Assembly: GCA_951640165.1 (NCBI GenBank)
Contig: OX621252.1
Location: 2,388,501-2,452,500, forward strand
Reading direction: 5' to 3'
DNA length: 64,000 nucleotides
Source: Pseudoips prasinana
Lineage: Eukaryota; Arthropoda; Insecta; Lepidoptera; Nolidae
Shown: one piece after another, positions 11,006-22,200 of the stretch
Layout of the letters: every line of letters starts with the position of its first letter
Position numbering within the stretch: the stretch's first letter is position 1
Made by a program: the position numbers and the translations under genes
Notes under the pieces: generated by a model
Told to the model about the DNA's origin: nothing
The model's input: the letters and a program-made list of their open reading frames with translations, nothing else
Database searches by the model: none

Positions 11006-12890
11006 GCTTTTTTTTTTTTTTTTTTTTTAACGTGACGCGTGCAGTTAGCCTCTCGGCTTTTACTGCTTCACCGGACAGTAGGGGTGAGCGTGGGCTCTAA
11101 CCGGCCTAGCAAATATAAACTACAAACTAAGTACCCGCGCCGGAGGGCGCCCCCTGTGGGGCTCGAACCTCGGCTCTGGGCGGATACTGACGTGGATAGG
11201 GCAAGATGTCGTGGTTTTAGGGGATTTTGTGCAACTGTCGCTCTACGTTAATGCGCGACGCGGGCCTCGCTTCCGGTTTAGGTCCGGAGCGGGCATTCAT
11301 CGGATCGAATGCAAACTAAGGGTCATGGAGGACGCTGGTGGTCGCGACGCGTTTGCGGTCGTACTCCGCAAACGTCCGGCGAGTACGAAATATCGGTTGT
11401 GCAGTGTTGCGAGAGTCTCTAATCGATTTGATATGGTTTAAGTATACGGTGATCTCGTCGTCCGATTCGTCTATGACGAAGAAGAGGGCTAGATGAGCCT
11501 TATTGGGTCTGGGGTTGTCGCTGGCGTACGGCGAGAATAGGAGCGGGGCAAGGACTGAGCCTTGGGGAACTCCTGCGCGTATCGGTCTGAGGGAGGAGTA
11601 ATTTCCCTCGACGCGGTAGCTAAACGTTCGGTCCGTAAGGAAGTCTCGTAAGATGTGCACGAGACGGTTGGACACTTTGAGTTCGAACAGCTTATATAAT
11701 AAGCCGTTGTGCCAGACCTTATCGAACGCTTTGGCCACGTCGAAGAAGAGTGCTCCTGTGTGGGCTCCTGACGGGCAGCTTTCACTAGGATGTGTTCGAC
11801 AATGCGATGCACCTGGTGAACGCTGGAGTGTCTGGCTCGAAAGCCAAACTGCTCGTCAGGGAGGATATCGTTTGCGTGGATGTAAGACGACAAACGGGCG
11901 TGGATGATGCGCTTGTAGAGTTTCCCCATGGCGCAGAGAAGGCTAATAGGGCGGTAATTCGCCGGGTCGGATTTGGCTTTACCGGGTTTCGGGATACCAA
12001 TCACGTTTGCCTGTTTCCACTGGTGTGGAAAGATGTTGTTGGAAAAGGCCGCGTTGAAAATCGCGACCATCAGGCTAAGTAGAAGCAACGGGAGTTGCTT
12101 GAAAACGCGATTGGTGATTCCGTCATACCCGGGGGCTTTGCGAGGGCGGAGGTTCCTGATCAGAGTTTTAACCTCTTCGATGGTCACTGGTCTCAGGGGA
12201 TCGTCGTCGTCGTCGACGTCTGCATCCTCCCGGGAGGGGGCAGTTGGGGTCGGAGGGAGTGGTATGGCGAGCCTACGTTCTACCTCAGAGTCGACCTCGT
12301 TGAGGTGCTCCGGGTCTACTGGTAGGGTGCTGGGAGAACATTGGGACTCTAGATTGTCGGCCATGCATTCGGCTTTTTCGTCGTCATCGAACGCGGGGCG
12401 TTGATTCGGACGCGTCAGCGGGGGGATGGTCCAGTCGGTGTCTGTCTTGAGTCGCTTGCAGAGATTCCAAAAGGCCTTCCGCGAGGGCTGAATCTCGGCT
12501 AACGTCCTATCCCACCCGGAATTCCGCCTCTCGGTCATGCGTTCGCGTACAGTGCGCTGTAGCTCACGCATTCGAGTGCGGTTTTCTAGGGTGTTATAGG
12601 AGTCGAAGGCTCTGATGGCCGCATTCTTCTCAGTCACTAACTCACGCAAATCCTCCGGGAGTTTCCACCGTCTGAACTCGTCAGCCGCTGGGACCTCCCG
12701 GGAACATTCGTTCATTTGGATTTGGATGTGAGTCGTGAAAGAGCCGATGGCTGCATGCGTTTGCTCGGGGGTCTCTATGAGGGATGGAATCGAATCTAAG
12801 TGCTCCGACGTGGCTGACTTGAGTTTACCCTCAAGTTTCTGCCAGTCGGTAACATATCTGGGTGGGAGGTTGCTATCCGCGCCAGAGTGG
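11006..12890 (-). mobile_element. 5'-truncated jockey-type LINE with 9-bp TSD
   Basis: Inserted in the gypsy LTR. TGATAAATA is duplicated at 10997-11005 and 12891-12899, and a T run (11008-11028) marks its poly(A) tail, so it lies on the minus strand. 11029-11315 is its GC-rich 3' UTR. The 5' end is truncated inside the coding region, the usual outcome of target-primed reverse transcription. Confidence 0.88.
11316..12890 (-). pseudogene. LINE reverse transcriptase, truncated and frameshifted
   Basis: From 12890 down the frame is open through NLPPRYVTDWQKLEG, then RNLRPRKAPGYDGITNRVFK, WKQANVIGIPKPGK and NYRPISLLCAMGKLYKRI, ending in a shifted tail at 11489. The continuation in another frame (11738-11316) gives MAKAFDKVWHNGLLYKL and [19 protein letters not shown], then loses the expected ADD catalytic box to deletion. 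Gene dead. The ARKAPG-type motif and NYRPISLL suggest the jockey clade. Confidence 0.8.
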
Positions 12891-13031
12891 TGATAAATAC
12901 CGGGCGCGCATGCCTTTATATACTCTCAGGCCGCAGCCGGCAGCGGCGGCGGGCGTGAAAGTGGGGGCACGGTGAGAGGGACAGGTACACAGGTACGCGC
13001 GCGGAGCGGCGACAGCGCGCGGTTATGCTAC

Positions 13032-15180
13032 AATATTTATTTTTTCACCTTATTTTGAATCAATATCGAAAAAACACCCTAATTTTCAATCGAAAACTCA
13101 CCCGTCAAAATATCAGCATTTTCAAAAAGTTGGTATGTTTTCTGTTCGTTGAAATCTCTAATTTCCGATGGTGAAAAAAAATATATATGTTACTATAGTA
13201 AATCTTCTCAGAAAATGCAAAAAAACTAAAAAAACCCGAATTCGATTTTTTTTTATTTATTTTTTTATACTAACATAGCTCTTTAAGATTAATTTACTAA
13301 CAATACTATGGATGCAATTATCTGAAATAAATGTTTTTATTATTATTATTATTATAAAAAAAATTGAGCTATTTATTTAAATTAACACTTTAATTACTCG
13401 AAAAACGTTAGATTACATGTAACATTGATAACAAAAACACAATTTTTTTGTATTTATTGTCGATTCTTTTCTTGCTGGATACCACTAAATGACTCGAAAG
13501 CTTTTTTTTATTTCATACACTTGCTTATCATCTGCCTTATTGCAGATGATACAAAAGAAAAAATCGAATTAATAATGCCTTCACTATTTTATCGTGAATA
13601 TACCCCCATGAAAAAAAAATATTAAAGAAATAAATGTCAAAATTTATAAAAAATATATTATAAATATATTAAAAATCTATTTTAAGTGTATAAATATATT
13701 AAAAATAATTATAGTAAAAATATTTTTAATAACTAACTTTTGGCTGATTTTCATGTATATTTCATATATTTTGAATATATCTGAAATATATTTGAAATGT
13801 ATAAAATATATATGAAAATCGGCCAAAAGTTTGTTATTAAAAATATTTTTACTATAATTATTTTTAATATATTTATACACTTAAAATAGATTTTTAATAT
13901 ATTTATAATATATTTTTTATAAATTTTGACATTTATTTCTTTAATATTTTTTTTTCATGGGGGTATATTCACGATAAAATAGTGAAGGCATTATTAATTC
14001 GATTTTTTCTTTTGTATCATCTGCAATAAGGCAGATGATAAGCAAGTGTATGAAATAAAAAAAAGCTTTCGAGTCATTTAGTGGTATCCAGCAAGAAAAG
14101 AAGTTAAAGTTTTTATAAATTTTTAATATATTTTTTTTATGTTTTTTGAAGTATATTTTTTTTTCATGGGATTAACTAAATTTGTTTGTGCAAAATTAAG
14201 GAGATTATTATTAGTATGTATGTAGTAAGACCCAGACCCGCCTAGCCCCTTCCCCACTTCTCCATGAAATACCTTTTGATGGGCTACTATTTTTCGTAGG
14301 TCACTCAGGTATATAACTTATCTTAAAATAGTTATAAATAGACATCTACGCATATAATTTAAAGAAGATTCGACAACTTTCTCCAAATGTTGTAGATGTC
14401 TTATTAAATATTAATTTTATTAACTTATTTGTTCGTTAATTATAGTAGTATATTCTTATTTGCAATTTTTTTTTATCAATGACACATGTTTGCTAACATT
14501 TTTCGAGTAATTAAAGTGTTAATTTTAATAAATAGCTCAAATTTTTTAATATTAATTAAAAAAAAATCGAATTCAAGTTATTTAGATTTTTTGCATTTTC
14601 TGAGAAGATTTACTATAGTAACATATATTTTTTTTCACCATCGGAAAGTAGAGATTTCAACGAACAGAAAACATACCAACTTTTTGAAAAAAGCTGATAT
14701 TTTGACGGGTGAGTTTTCGATTGAAAATTAGGGTGTTTTTTCGATATTAATTCAAAATAAGGTGAAAAAATAAATATTATGAATCCAATAAATTACAGCG
14801 TATTTGGGACATAAAAAGGTAAGTTTTCACCAAAGTTTGTTAAAAAAAAAAGAATTTTTGTAAAAGATAAAAATAAAAAAACCAAAACTTGTTTTTTTAA
14901 TATTTCACATAAATATTGAGGTTATGTGAAAAAAGTGTAAATACAAAAGTTTTAGATCTTTTTATTACCTACAACTTTGCCATTTGACTTTTTTCCGGAA
15001 ATCGAGAAAAACCGTTTTTTACCCTTAAATACTCACCCCCCATCCCCTTACCGACCTCAGATGGCCAGTAAATTATTTTTCCTTTCATTTTTATAATATT
15101 CCCCTCCTTTTCTAATGGGTTTCATCCTACTATTATTTTTTTTGGTTTTAAAAATTATCGACCCTGGTCTATCTAACCAC
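13032..15180. repeat. Core of the giant palindrome
   Basis: Sequence on either side of about 13788 is inverse-complementary. 13457-13787 pairs with 13789-14101, including TGGCTGATTTTCAT with ATGAAAATCGGCCA, and ACTTGCTTATCATCTGCC with GGCAGATGATAAGCAAGT. The right arm has a private 0.35-kb insert (14102-14460), and the left has about 0.1 kb of private sequence (13248-13355). AT content is very high. No gene. Confidence 0.8.
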
Positions 15181-16030
15181 TGTATTAAAATGTCGTGTAA
15201 TCATCTTGACAAACACAAGATATACTTCTTTAAGTTGGCTTTTTGGTATCGAATTCATTTCAAACTAGCTTTTATGCATGTAGCTGAAAAATTATAAAAC
15301 GTTTAGGCTGGTTCTGTTGTTTCACTTTCCCGGGTTTTGGGGTAAGGGAAACACTTAAATTTAATTTAAAAGTATTAATACTAACAAATATTATTCCCAC
15401 ACAACAGATAAATTAAAAAAACATCAATCAATTAAAAATTTTAGTCCATTGAAATACGGTTTAAAATAGAAAATATTCACATTAATCGAAATTCGGGTTA
15501 AGGGGAACTTATGGGCTAGAGACAGGGGTTGTCAACTAAAGATGAAAGCCTGGTTTTTCTTTATATTTTTGTTTAATTACGCTAATGTTACATAATCTTT
15601 CATATGTTAGTCTCAAATTAGTAGGTAATACTTTGTTGGAGCTGAATTAACCATCATATAACAGCTCTGATAGCCTCTATAATTTTTCCAATGGGTATGA
15701 AGCATTTTCTGTTTTTCTTACATAATTTCTTGGCATTTTAACTGTCTGTAACAATAAATTTAAGCTCTATTAGAGTAATTTTAATTAATAGCTTAACTTA
15801 GGTTGTCTTGTACTTATCGAAGTAAATACGGAAGGTTGTCAAAATGAAAGTTGAAACCAAAAATCAGCCTGACGCAGGGAGCATATTACCTGAAAGAAAT
15901 CAGAAGTTGAAATCAAGCAAACTAGTTAATAAGATATAACCTAATAATGGGTTTGTAATATAATAAACATATGTATAAAATTTCATTGGAAAAAGTTGTT
16001 CAGTTTCATGTCCTTATATATGGCTATTAT
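15181..16030. other. Non-coding interior of the TTAA-flanked element
   Basis: AT-rich. Contains GGGGTAAGGGAAACAC (15339) and GGGTTAAGGGGAAC (15495), variants of the sequence next to the element's left TIR. No coding frame supported. Confidence 0.45.
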
Positions 16031-16590
16031 ATTATATTATAGTGTCTTAAATAACCCTTCTGCCCCCCGTTATATCTGTGAGCGTTTCAAGTTGTCTCGT
16101 CCTTTGGATAAACCTGGACTCTATTTCTACACATATTATTTTACCGTCCACGAAACTAGGTTTGGGAATTCACTGCCTCACACTATCCGTGACAGCCCTT
16201 CCATCTCGGTTGTCGGCAGAAGAGAGTAAAATTTTATTATCCCTCTCTTGTTAATTAATATATTTATTTATTATTATTTATGTTTATATATTATTATTTA
16301 TATATAATTTTTAGGATATAATATTAGTATCATTTCATTATGTGAGTACATCTGTTTATTTTGTATGTAATATTTAACATTAATTAGTTTTATTATTAGG
16401 TACTTTGTTAGGTTCTTAGTCCTTTTAAATTGTGCACGTCTCATCTGCCTTACGCTTTGGTGGCTAACTTCCGTAGGTCTGCTGGAAGAAATTTCATTAT
16501 AGAAATAAGCTGTACCTGTTGTGTATTTTGTCCTTGTGTTTTGTAATGCAATAAACAGTAAATAAACAAATAAAAATAACGTAATAAATT
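16030..16590 (+). mobile_element. 3' end of a non-LTR retrotransposon
   Basis: Encodes the C-terminal tail typical of LINE polyproteins (HETRFGNSLPHTIRDSPSIS), followed by an AT-rich 3' UTR with GGTCTGCTGGAAGAAATTTC and an AATAAA-rich end near 16550-16580. The rest of the polymerase is absent. Inserted in the right part of the TTAA-flanked element. Confidence 0.65.
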
Positions 16591-17052
16591 ACTGTAAGTA
16601 TACGTGTCTTTTAAAATGTTGATGGTGCCTGACATCGGGAAAGGGAAACATATGTTCCACTTAACCCTGCTATGGTAGTTATGTTTTGAAACACATTGAA
16701 TTTTCTTATTCATAGCGTAGTTTACTCGAATTCAAATACATAACATGAAAATAATACGTATAAAAGAATACTTACCGATATTAGAACTCTTCAGATATAA
16801 CGTTTTGTCACACAAAACATCACATAAATAATACGAGTCCAACTCGTGGTTTTGTAGCACGCCAACTGACTTTTTGTTTATGTCATGGTCGCGCATTGAT
16901 TAGACCTAGCGCTATCTTTGTTTTTGTTTTGGAACTAAATCCTTATTACTGCTTTATCGACCGATAAATCACATAGCTACAGTCTATTGTTCTAGATTTA
17001 CAAACCACTGTTTACCTTCCCCCGTAGACCCCCTTACCCCACCTGACCTTAA

Positions 17053-17379
17053 TCGATCTCTATAGAGATTTGCCACACCTTTGGGACATAACGTCCGGAG
17101 CACTTTCTAATGTGAATGAATAAATATAGATAGATCCAAAAGTACAAAAACCGGCGTGGCACCGACGCCTAAGACCTATGACCGTTGACCTATGTTCATC
17201 AGTTGTCTGGTTGCCATAGTATTAGTAGTCTGCCTTGTTTGTCAGGTGTCCCAATATATTGAATTGTTTTGACGCGTATACTTTTGCCTTTATAAGGAAG
17301 GTATTAGTGGATGTATAGTCACTTTTTATCAAACTTTGTAAAGGCGTAGCGCTTGATAATAAATAGCCTACTTTGGTTG
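17053..17379. other. No gene recognised
   Basis: Starts with the TTAA-adjacent genomic flank. No repeats or frames that I can assign. Confidence 0.4.
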
Positions 17380-17965
17380 GTTAATATCTCAAATCAAGTC
17401 GCCTTCAAACGTAAGTAAATTGTGGGGGGAGGGGTGGAGGGGGGAGTGGGCTACCCTCCTGTACCATCCCCATCCCGCGGAACCCCATGGTTATGGAGAT
17501 ATCCATCGTTAATGTTTTTCTAGCGCTCGGCGGCCGCTGCCGCGGCACGCTCGCTCGCTTTCGCGCGCTAAATGGTCACCGTTCTAACCTAACCCAAATT
17601 ATTTCATAAAAGTATATTTTTGAAAAAATATCATTATAGTGATAAAGAACAATTCAGTTTTGGATATTTTTCTGAAAATTATAAAAGGTCTTATAAAAAA
17701 AATATCACCTCTAAACACGAAAGCAATGTTTTTACGTTGTATTACAACGCTGTAGGTATCGAAATCGCTACGAAATTTATCAAAATTACGTTGTGTTTTA
17801 TGCATTTGTATGAAGTCTTATGACTTTATAAAATTAATTTTAAAAAATTGGCGCGTCTCCGGCAGAAAAAAATGCGTTTTATCACTTAGTGCGAACGCCC
17901 TTAACCCCCCCATATACACACTTAACTCAAATTCAGGCGACTCGATATGAGATCTAACCCCTTTC
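17380..17965 (+). mobile_element. 0.58-kb TIR repeat, copy 1
   Basis: Ends are inverse copies of about 25 bp (TAATATCTCAAATCAAGTCGCC on the left, GGCGACTCGATATGAGATCT on the right, near 17936). The interior has a GGGGGGAGGGG tract, a CCATGGTTATGGAGATATCC segment and TTACAACGCTGTAGGTATCG. A second copy in opposite orientation lies at 60336-60885. No coding capacity and no clear target duplication. Confidence 0.7.
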
Positions 17966-18315
17966 GTTTCCTAATTTAGTCTCCCTGAACTTCCCTCCTT
18001 TAATACTTGTATTTGCTTGAATTTAAATAAGTCTATTTGCTTCGGGGTGGTATAATACAGTTCTTTAAAACTTTAATAAATTCAAAATGGTAGCCTACAT
18101 CATCATCTTAGCTTTAGATAATACGTGAAGCAAAAACCCCTTTTTACGAAAATTGTGCGGACGAAGGAGTATGAAATTTGGAACAGTTAAAGTTCATATC
18201 GAGGAGGAGTGCAGTAAGCTAATATTTATATTAGCATTAGAAGTCGATTATTTTAATAAAAACACATAACAGACACTACGACAAACTGAGAAGAGATGAC
18301 AAACTTTTTTCTTGA

Positions 18316-18550
18316 CGGTCACCATAGCCTAGTTGGTAGTGCTCCTGCCTACGAAGCTGGTGGTCCTGGGTTCGAATCCCGGTAAGTGCAAATATTTGTG
18401 TGATGAGCACGAATATTTGTTTCCGAGTCATGGATGTTTTCCATGTATTTAAGTATTTATCTATCTATATAAGTATGTATATCGTCGCCTGGTACCCATA
18501 GTACAAGCTTTGCTTAGTTTGGGGCTAGGATGATCTGTGTGACACTGTAA
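18316..18550 (+). mobile_element. tRNA-derived SINE, family A, copy 1
   Basis: Pol III boxes are visible: TAGCCTAGTTGG-type A box and GGTTCGAATCCC B box, followed by AGTGCAAATATTTGTGTGATG and a tail ending CTAGGATGATCTGTGTGACA with an A run. Other copies at 35676-35912 and 45613-47022, and an inverted fragment at 23583-23623. Confidence 0.85.
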
Positions 18551-18577
18551 AAAAAAAAAAAATTACTTTCTATTTTT

Positions 18578-18807
18578 TAAGACATCGCCCGCACTAGGTA
18601 ATCTAATCCCTGTGTCGCAGGGTACTTTATAAACATATAATAGACGGACACAAATTACATCTGGATGTAATTTGTGTCCGTCTATTATATGTTTATAGAG
18701 AAAAACTATTTATGGGATCACACAATTAGTTGTTCGGGGCGGGACTCGAACCCGCGACACGAAGCGGCGAGGCGACTGTCTTAGCCCCTGCGCCACACGT
18801 GCAGTCA
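18578..18807 (-). mobile_element. tRNA-derived SINE, family B, with an internal inverted duplication
   Basis: Reads on the minus strand from ACTGCACGTGTGGCGCAG through GGGTTCGAGTCCCGCC to the AATCCCTGTGTCGC-containing tail. The centre (18637-18692) is a perfect palindrome in which GACGGACACAAATTACATC is followed by its own reverse complement. Confidence 0.8.
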
Positions 18808-19060
18808 AACTGAGTGTCAAAACTGAGAACAGATTAATATTATTAGTCTTTAATGTCTATAGTCTTTGAAAATAGAACCTTTAGACGAATTTAGAACGAG
18901 TCAAATCTCTAGTTTTTGTACTTAACACCCTTCGACCCTTGTCGAAATGTTCGAAGTTGTGACCGGATAGATTCTTTAAAAAGAGCTTTGGGAAAATAAT
19001 ATTACAGTAAATGATTTATTTATTATTAATAAAACTATATTGTTATCAAAGTTTCAATAT

Positions 19061-19066
19061 TTTATT
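19061..19066 (-). promoter_or_regulatory. Polyadenylation signal of GFM2
   Basis: AATAAA on the minus strand, 69 bases after the GFM2 stop codon. It is the first such hexamer downstream, so the 3' UTR is probably about 90 nt. Confidence 0.6.
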
Positions 19067-19134
19067 TACAAATTATATGTACAATTTCCTAATTTACAAG
19101 CCTATAATACATCCTAAATGTGGGCACTTTTCTG

Positions 19135-19296
19135 TTAGAAGCCAGTGACCCTGTTGATGGCCTTCTCCTCGTCGTGTGGCGCCATCTGCTGGTGGCTGTG
19201 GAACTCCATGGTGAAGGTGGCCAGCCCTGAGCTCAGCGAACGCAGGGTCGAAGAGTAGCCCAGTAGCTCCGCCAGGGGGGCTAGGCATTCCACTAC
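19135..19296 (-). CDS. GFM2: GFM2 exon 15: C-terminus and stop
   Basis: 162 nt with a TCTCAG acceptor; 53 codons and TAA at 19135-19137. Encodes [20 protein letters not shown], then [14 protein letters not shown], and ends NRVTGF. The [11 protein letters not shown] block is the domain V signature, and the C-terminal length matches GFM2. Confidence 0.96.
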   Translation of the reverse strand, partial: VVECLAPLAELLGYSSTLRSLSSGLATFTMEFHSHQQMAPHDEEKAINRVTGF

Positions 19297-22200
19297 CTGA
19301 GATAGAAAAGTTAAATTAGAAAATTGTTAGACGCAATTATAAAGACAAATAGAGGACCTTTGGCATAGCAGAGAAAAATCCATCCAATCTGTTTTTGACT
19401 GCACGTGTGGCGCAGCGATTAAGCCAGTCGCCTCGCCACTTGGTGTCCCGGGTTCGATTCCCGGGCAGGACAACTATTTGTGTGACCCATAAATAGTTAT
19501 TCTGTGTCTGGATGTACTTTGTGTCCGTCAATTATGTTTGTAAAGTACCTTGCAACACAGGGATTAAGTGCGAGCGTTGTCTTAAAAATCTTATACTTTA
19601 ATAATATATAATACAGTATATGGAGTGTGGTCTAGTCCTCGCACTAGGATACCCTGTATTGCGAGAAAGCTTTCTTTAAAGTATATATATATATATATAT
19701 ATATATACAACGTGTAACAGAAAGTGTGAACGTAACTTAAGGGGGTTATAGGGTATCAGGACGGCTACCTATGGACGAAACTTCAAACAGAAATAATCAT
19801 TTTTTATTCAACTAGTAATTTATTTTTCTATCGACCACCTAAATCAACAAGAAAGATTACCGACATTATGAACAACGCTAAAAACTCAGCCGCAAGGGTA
19901 ATGAACCTTACCGCAAACTCTTTGGGTACCTACTACTTAGACTGTAAATAAAAAGTGTGGTTCTGTACAGTCACATAATTTATAACACGTGTTTATTTTA
20001 AGATTCAATCAAATGTTTAACTGAATTTTTGCTCTAATTTTTAACGACATTTTAATCATTCATACTTTGATAACTAGGAAAAATCACTTAATTTAATTTA
20101 AATTGATATTCCGCAAGATGTTGGATCTAGGAGAAATAAATAATTTAATTGACTTATGTAACTGCATATATTTTTTTGTGTGTTAAATAGTAAGAATATT
20201 AAATTTTTCTTTCAGTATGTGAATTTAATCTGGCCGGAAACGAATAGGTACTTAATTTTTTATACAAACTAACCAGATAAACCCACGCGGTACGACTACT
20301 GATAAATTACGAAACAATATGAATAATGTACTAGGCTCATATGAACATTAGGGGACATTTCGAATTCCGTCCTGATTTTGTCGCAAGGAACTCTAATACG
20401 GCGGCGAATACAAAGGATTGATGTAGGTAAATAATAAATGGTTAAATATTTTTTAATATTCATTCGCGCCATTTGAATGTGTTCGTGTATAACTCATTGG
20501 TCTAGCGGTAGCGTGTTCAACTGCAGATAATAAAGTCCTGGGATCAAATCCCGGGTCGGGCAAAAAAGTGATTATGGGAATAATGAAGTCCTGGGTTCAA
20601 TTCCCGGGTCGGGCCAAAAAGTGATTATGGGATTTCTCAGTATCAGTCCGAAGTCTGGGAGTTGATGATATTACACCCCCATGCCTCGGTGAGCACGTAA
20701 AGCCATCGTTCCTGTGCCTGACCTCTTTCCGGTCGTATCTCTAGTCGTCCCATCGGATCATGAGAGTGATGGAATAGAAAGTGCAGGGGCACTTTCAATT
20801 CCACCTTTAAAATTTAGAGTGAATAGTAGTAGATAGTAGATACTCCAAATTTTAAAGGTTCCCTAAAGACATATTAATCATTCATACAATACATACAAAT
20901 AAAAAAATATGAATAATGTACTAGGCTCATATGAACAGTAGGGGACATTTCAAATTCCGTATTCCGTGATTATATCCAAAGTTACACTAATATGGCGGCA
21001 AAATCAAAGAGTTGATGTAGGTAAATAATAATCGGTGAAATATCTTTTAATATTCATGTAAGCGAGCCGCGCGCGTCGTCGATACCTAGGCGGCTCTTTT
21101 GAGTGGACTCAAAGACGCCGCCAAAGGGGCCGCGTTCGAAGAAAGCCGCCAAATTCATCAAATATTGTGCAATTTCATTTATTTAATAAAAATATTAAAA
21201 TCATCAGTTGTTCGTAAACTGCTGTCTATTTAGGTCGTGTTTAGTTACTCAATCGTCTAAAATGTCGTTTAGTAATGAGTAAAGTGTTCCGCGAAATCCT
21301 TAACTATGTCGTTTAGTGATCGTAATAATTTGGAAAATTTCGTGCATTCATCTATGACAGAATAGCCTCAGACGTGCACTTTGTGATGATGAGGATTCAT
21401 AGGTCACAGAATTTAAGGCTGTTTAATTACGAGGAACCTATGTCGTGAAGGGTACAGTGTCGCGATGGAGGCCACGCCTCTTTATAACTAAGAAACATGA
21501 AAGCTTTACGATTCTATGAATATGTTGTACATGAGAGAGACTCGTGTTAGTTGGCAAGTCTTAGAGTTAAGCTTTCGGTGTCGGTGCAGATTTTAGTGAA
21601 CGTGAAATAATGAAATTCTTCCATCAGTACTGAAAACAACTTCAACTAGAAGTTAAACTATAAAAAGGATCTCGTAATGTGTTTGTGTATCACGTACTTA
21701 TACGATGTAAAGTATCCAATAGCTATTCAGCAGTGCTATAAATAAAAACATAACTCTAAAATAAAACAAAATATGTGTAGTGAGTGCAATCGGAATCAAA
21801 CTACCAGGCGTGCATAGAAACACAGAGGTATGTCAAACAATTTCTAGCGTAAATCAGAATCAGCTGTGCTGTGTTAGTACGGATGTTCGTTATATCGATA
21901 AAAATACTTGTCGATATATTGAACGGTATATTATTTTACGATCAAAATTAAAATGATGGTATTTCGGTATGAGATTTTGTGTATAGGCAGGCTTAAGGAG
22001 ACCGTATATGCCCCTTAAGTTACGTTCACTCTTTCTGTTACACGTTGTATATATATATATATATTCAAAGGAGAAAACATATATATATATATATATATAT
22101 GTTTTCTCCTTTGAGAAATAATATATATATTTAATACACATATTTAGATTATTTATTATCTAATATTTATCCAACTTGTACTTAGTGCACCTACCTACTT

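Larger units (their letters stand above)
5685..13032 (-). mobile_element. Ty3/gypsy LTR retrotransposon, interrupted by a LINE
   Basis: Two LTRs of about 373 bp share TTATAAGGGTTGTTCC at one end and GCGCGGTTATGCTACA at the other. Between them, on the minus strand, lie gag, protease and reverse transcriptase-RNase H-integrase. A primer-binding-like TGGCGCACAACG follows the 5' LTR at 10768. There is no env-like frame. AT-rich flanks allow a 4-6 bp duplication (ATAT or AATATT). The element sits exactly where the palindrome's left arm is broken, and the 5' LTR itself contains a later LINE insertion. Confidence 0.93.
10770..13032 (-). repeat. 5' LTR of the gypsy element, split by a LINE
   Basis: LTR sequence runs 10770-11005, stops at TGATAAATA, and resumes at 12891 with the same TGATAAATA, ending at 13032. 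The intervening 1.9 kb is a jockey-type LINE. Allowing for that, the LTR is the same length as the 3' copy. Confidence 0.9.
3417..17048. mobile_element. TTAA-flanked composite foldback transposon, about 13.6 kb with nested insertions
   Basis: Both ends carry the same 18-bp TIR, GGTCAGGTGGGGTAAGGG, directly bordered by TTAA (3413-3416 and 17049-17052), as in piggyBac or Kolobok insertions. Inside lies a large palindrome centred near 13788. Left-arm pieces are 13032-13245, 13360-13788, 5308-5684 and 3470-3510. They pair with 13789-14101, 14468-14555, 14563-14770, 14770-15145 and 15146-15180. The left arm is split by an AACCGACTTC repeat block and by a gypsy retrotransposon. No transposase of its own is visible, so it is non-autonomous. 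15180-17048 has no counterpart on the left. Confidence 0.75.
19703..22051. mobile_element. 2.35-kb non-autonomous TIR element in an AT microsatellite
   Basis: Both ends read inward TACAACGTGTAACAGAAAG and then GTGAACGTAACTTAAGGGG (19705-19745, and inverted at 22008-22049). Both lie against (TA)n runs, so the element probably targeted or carries a TA microsatellite. The interior includes a SINE and two direct repeats but no transposase. Related ends occur at 23765-23810 and 48160-48195. Confidence 0.65.

Noticed and set aside
17620..17823. Small frames in the 0.58-kb repeat
   Set aside because: The corresponding sequence at 60336-60885 does not keep them open; the repeat is non-coding.
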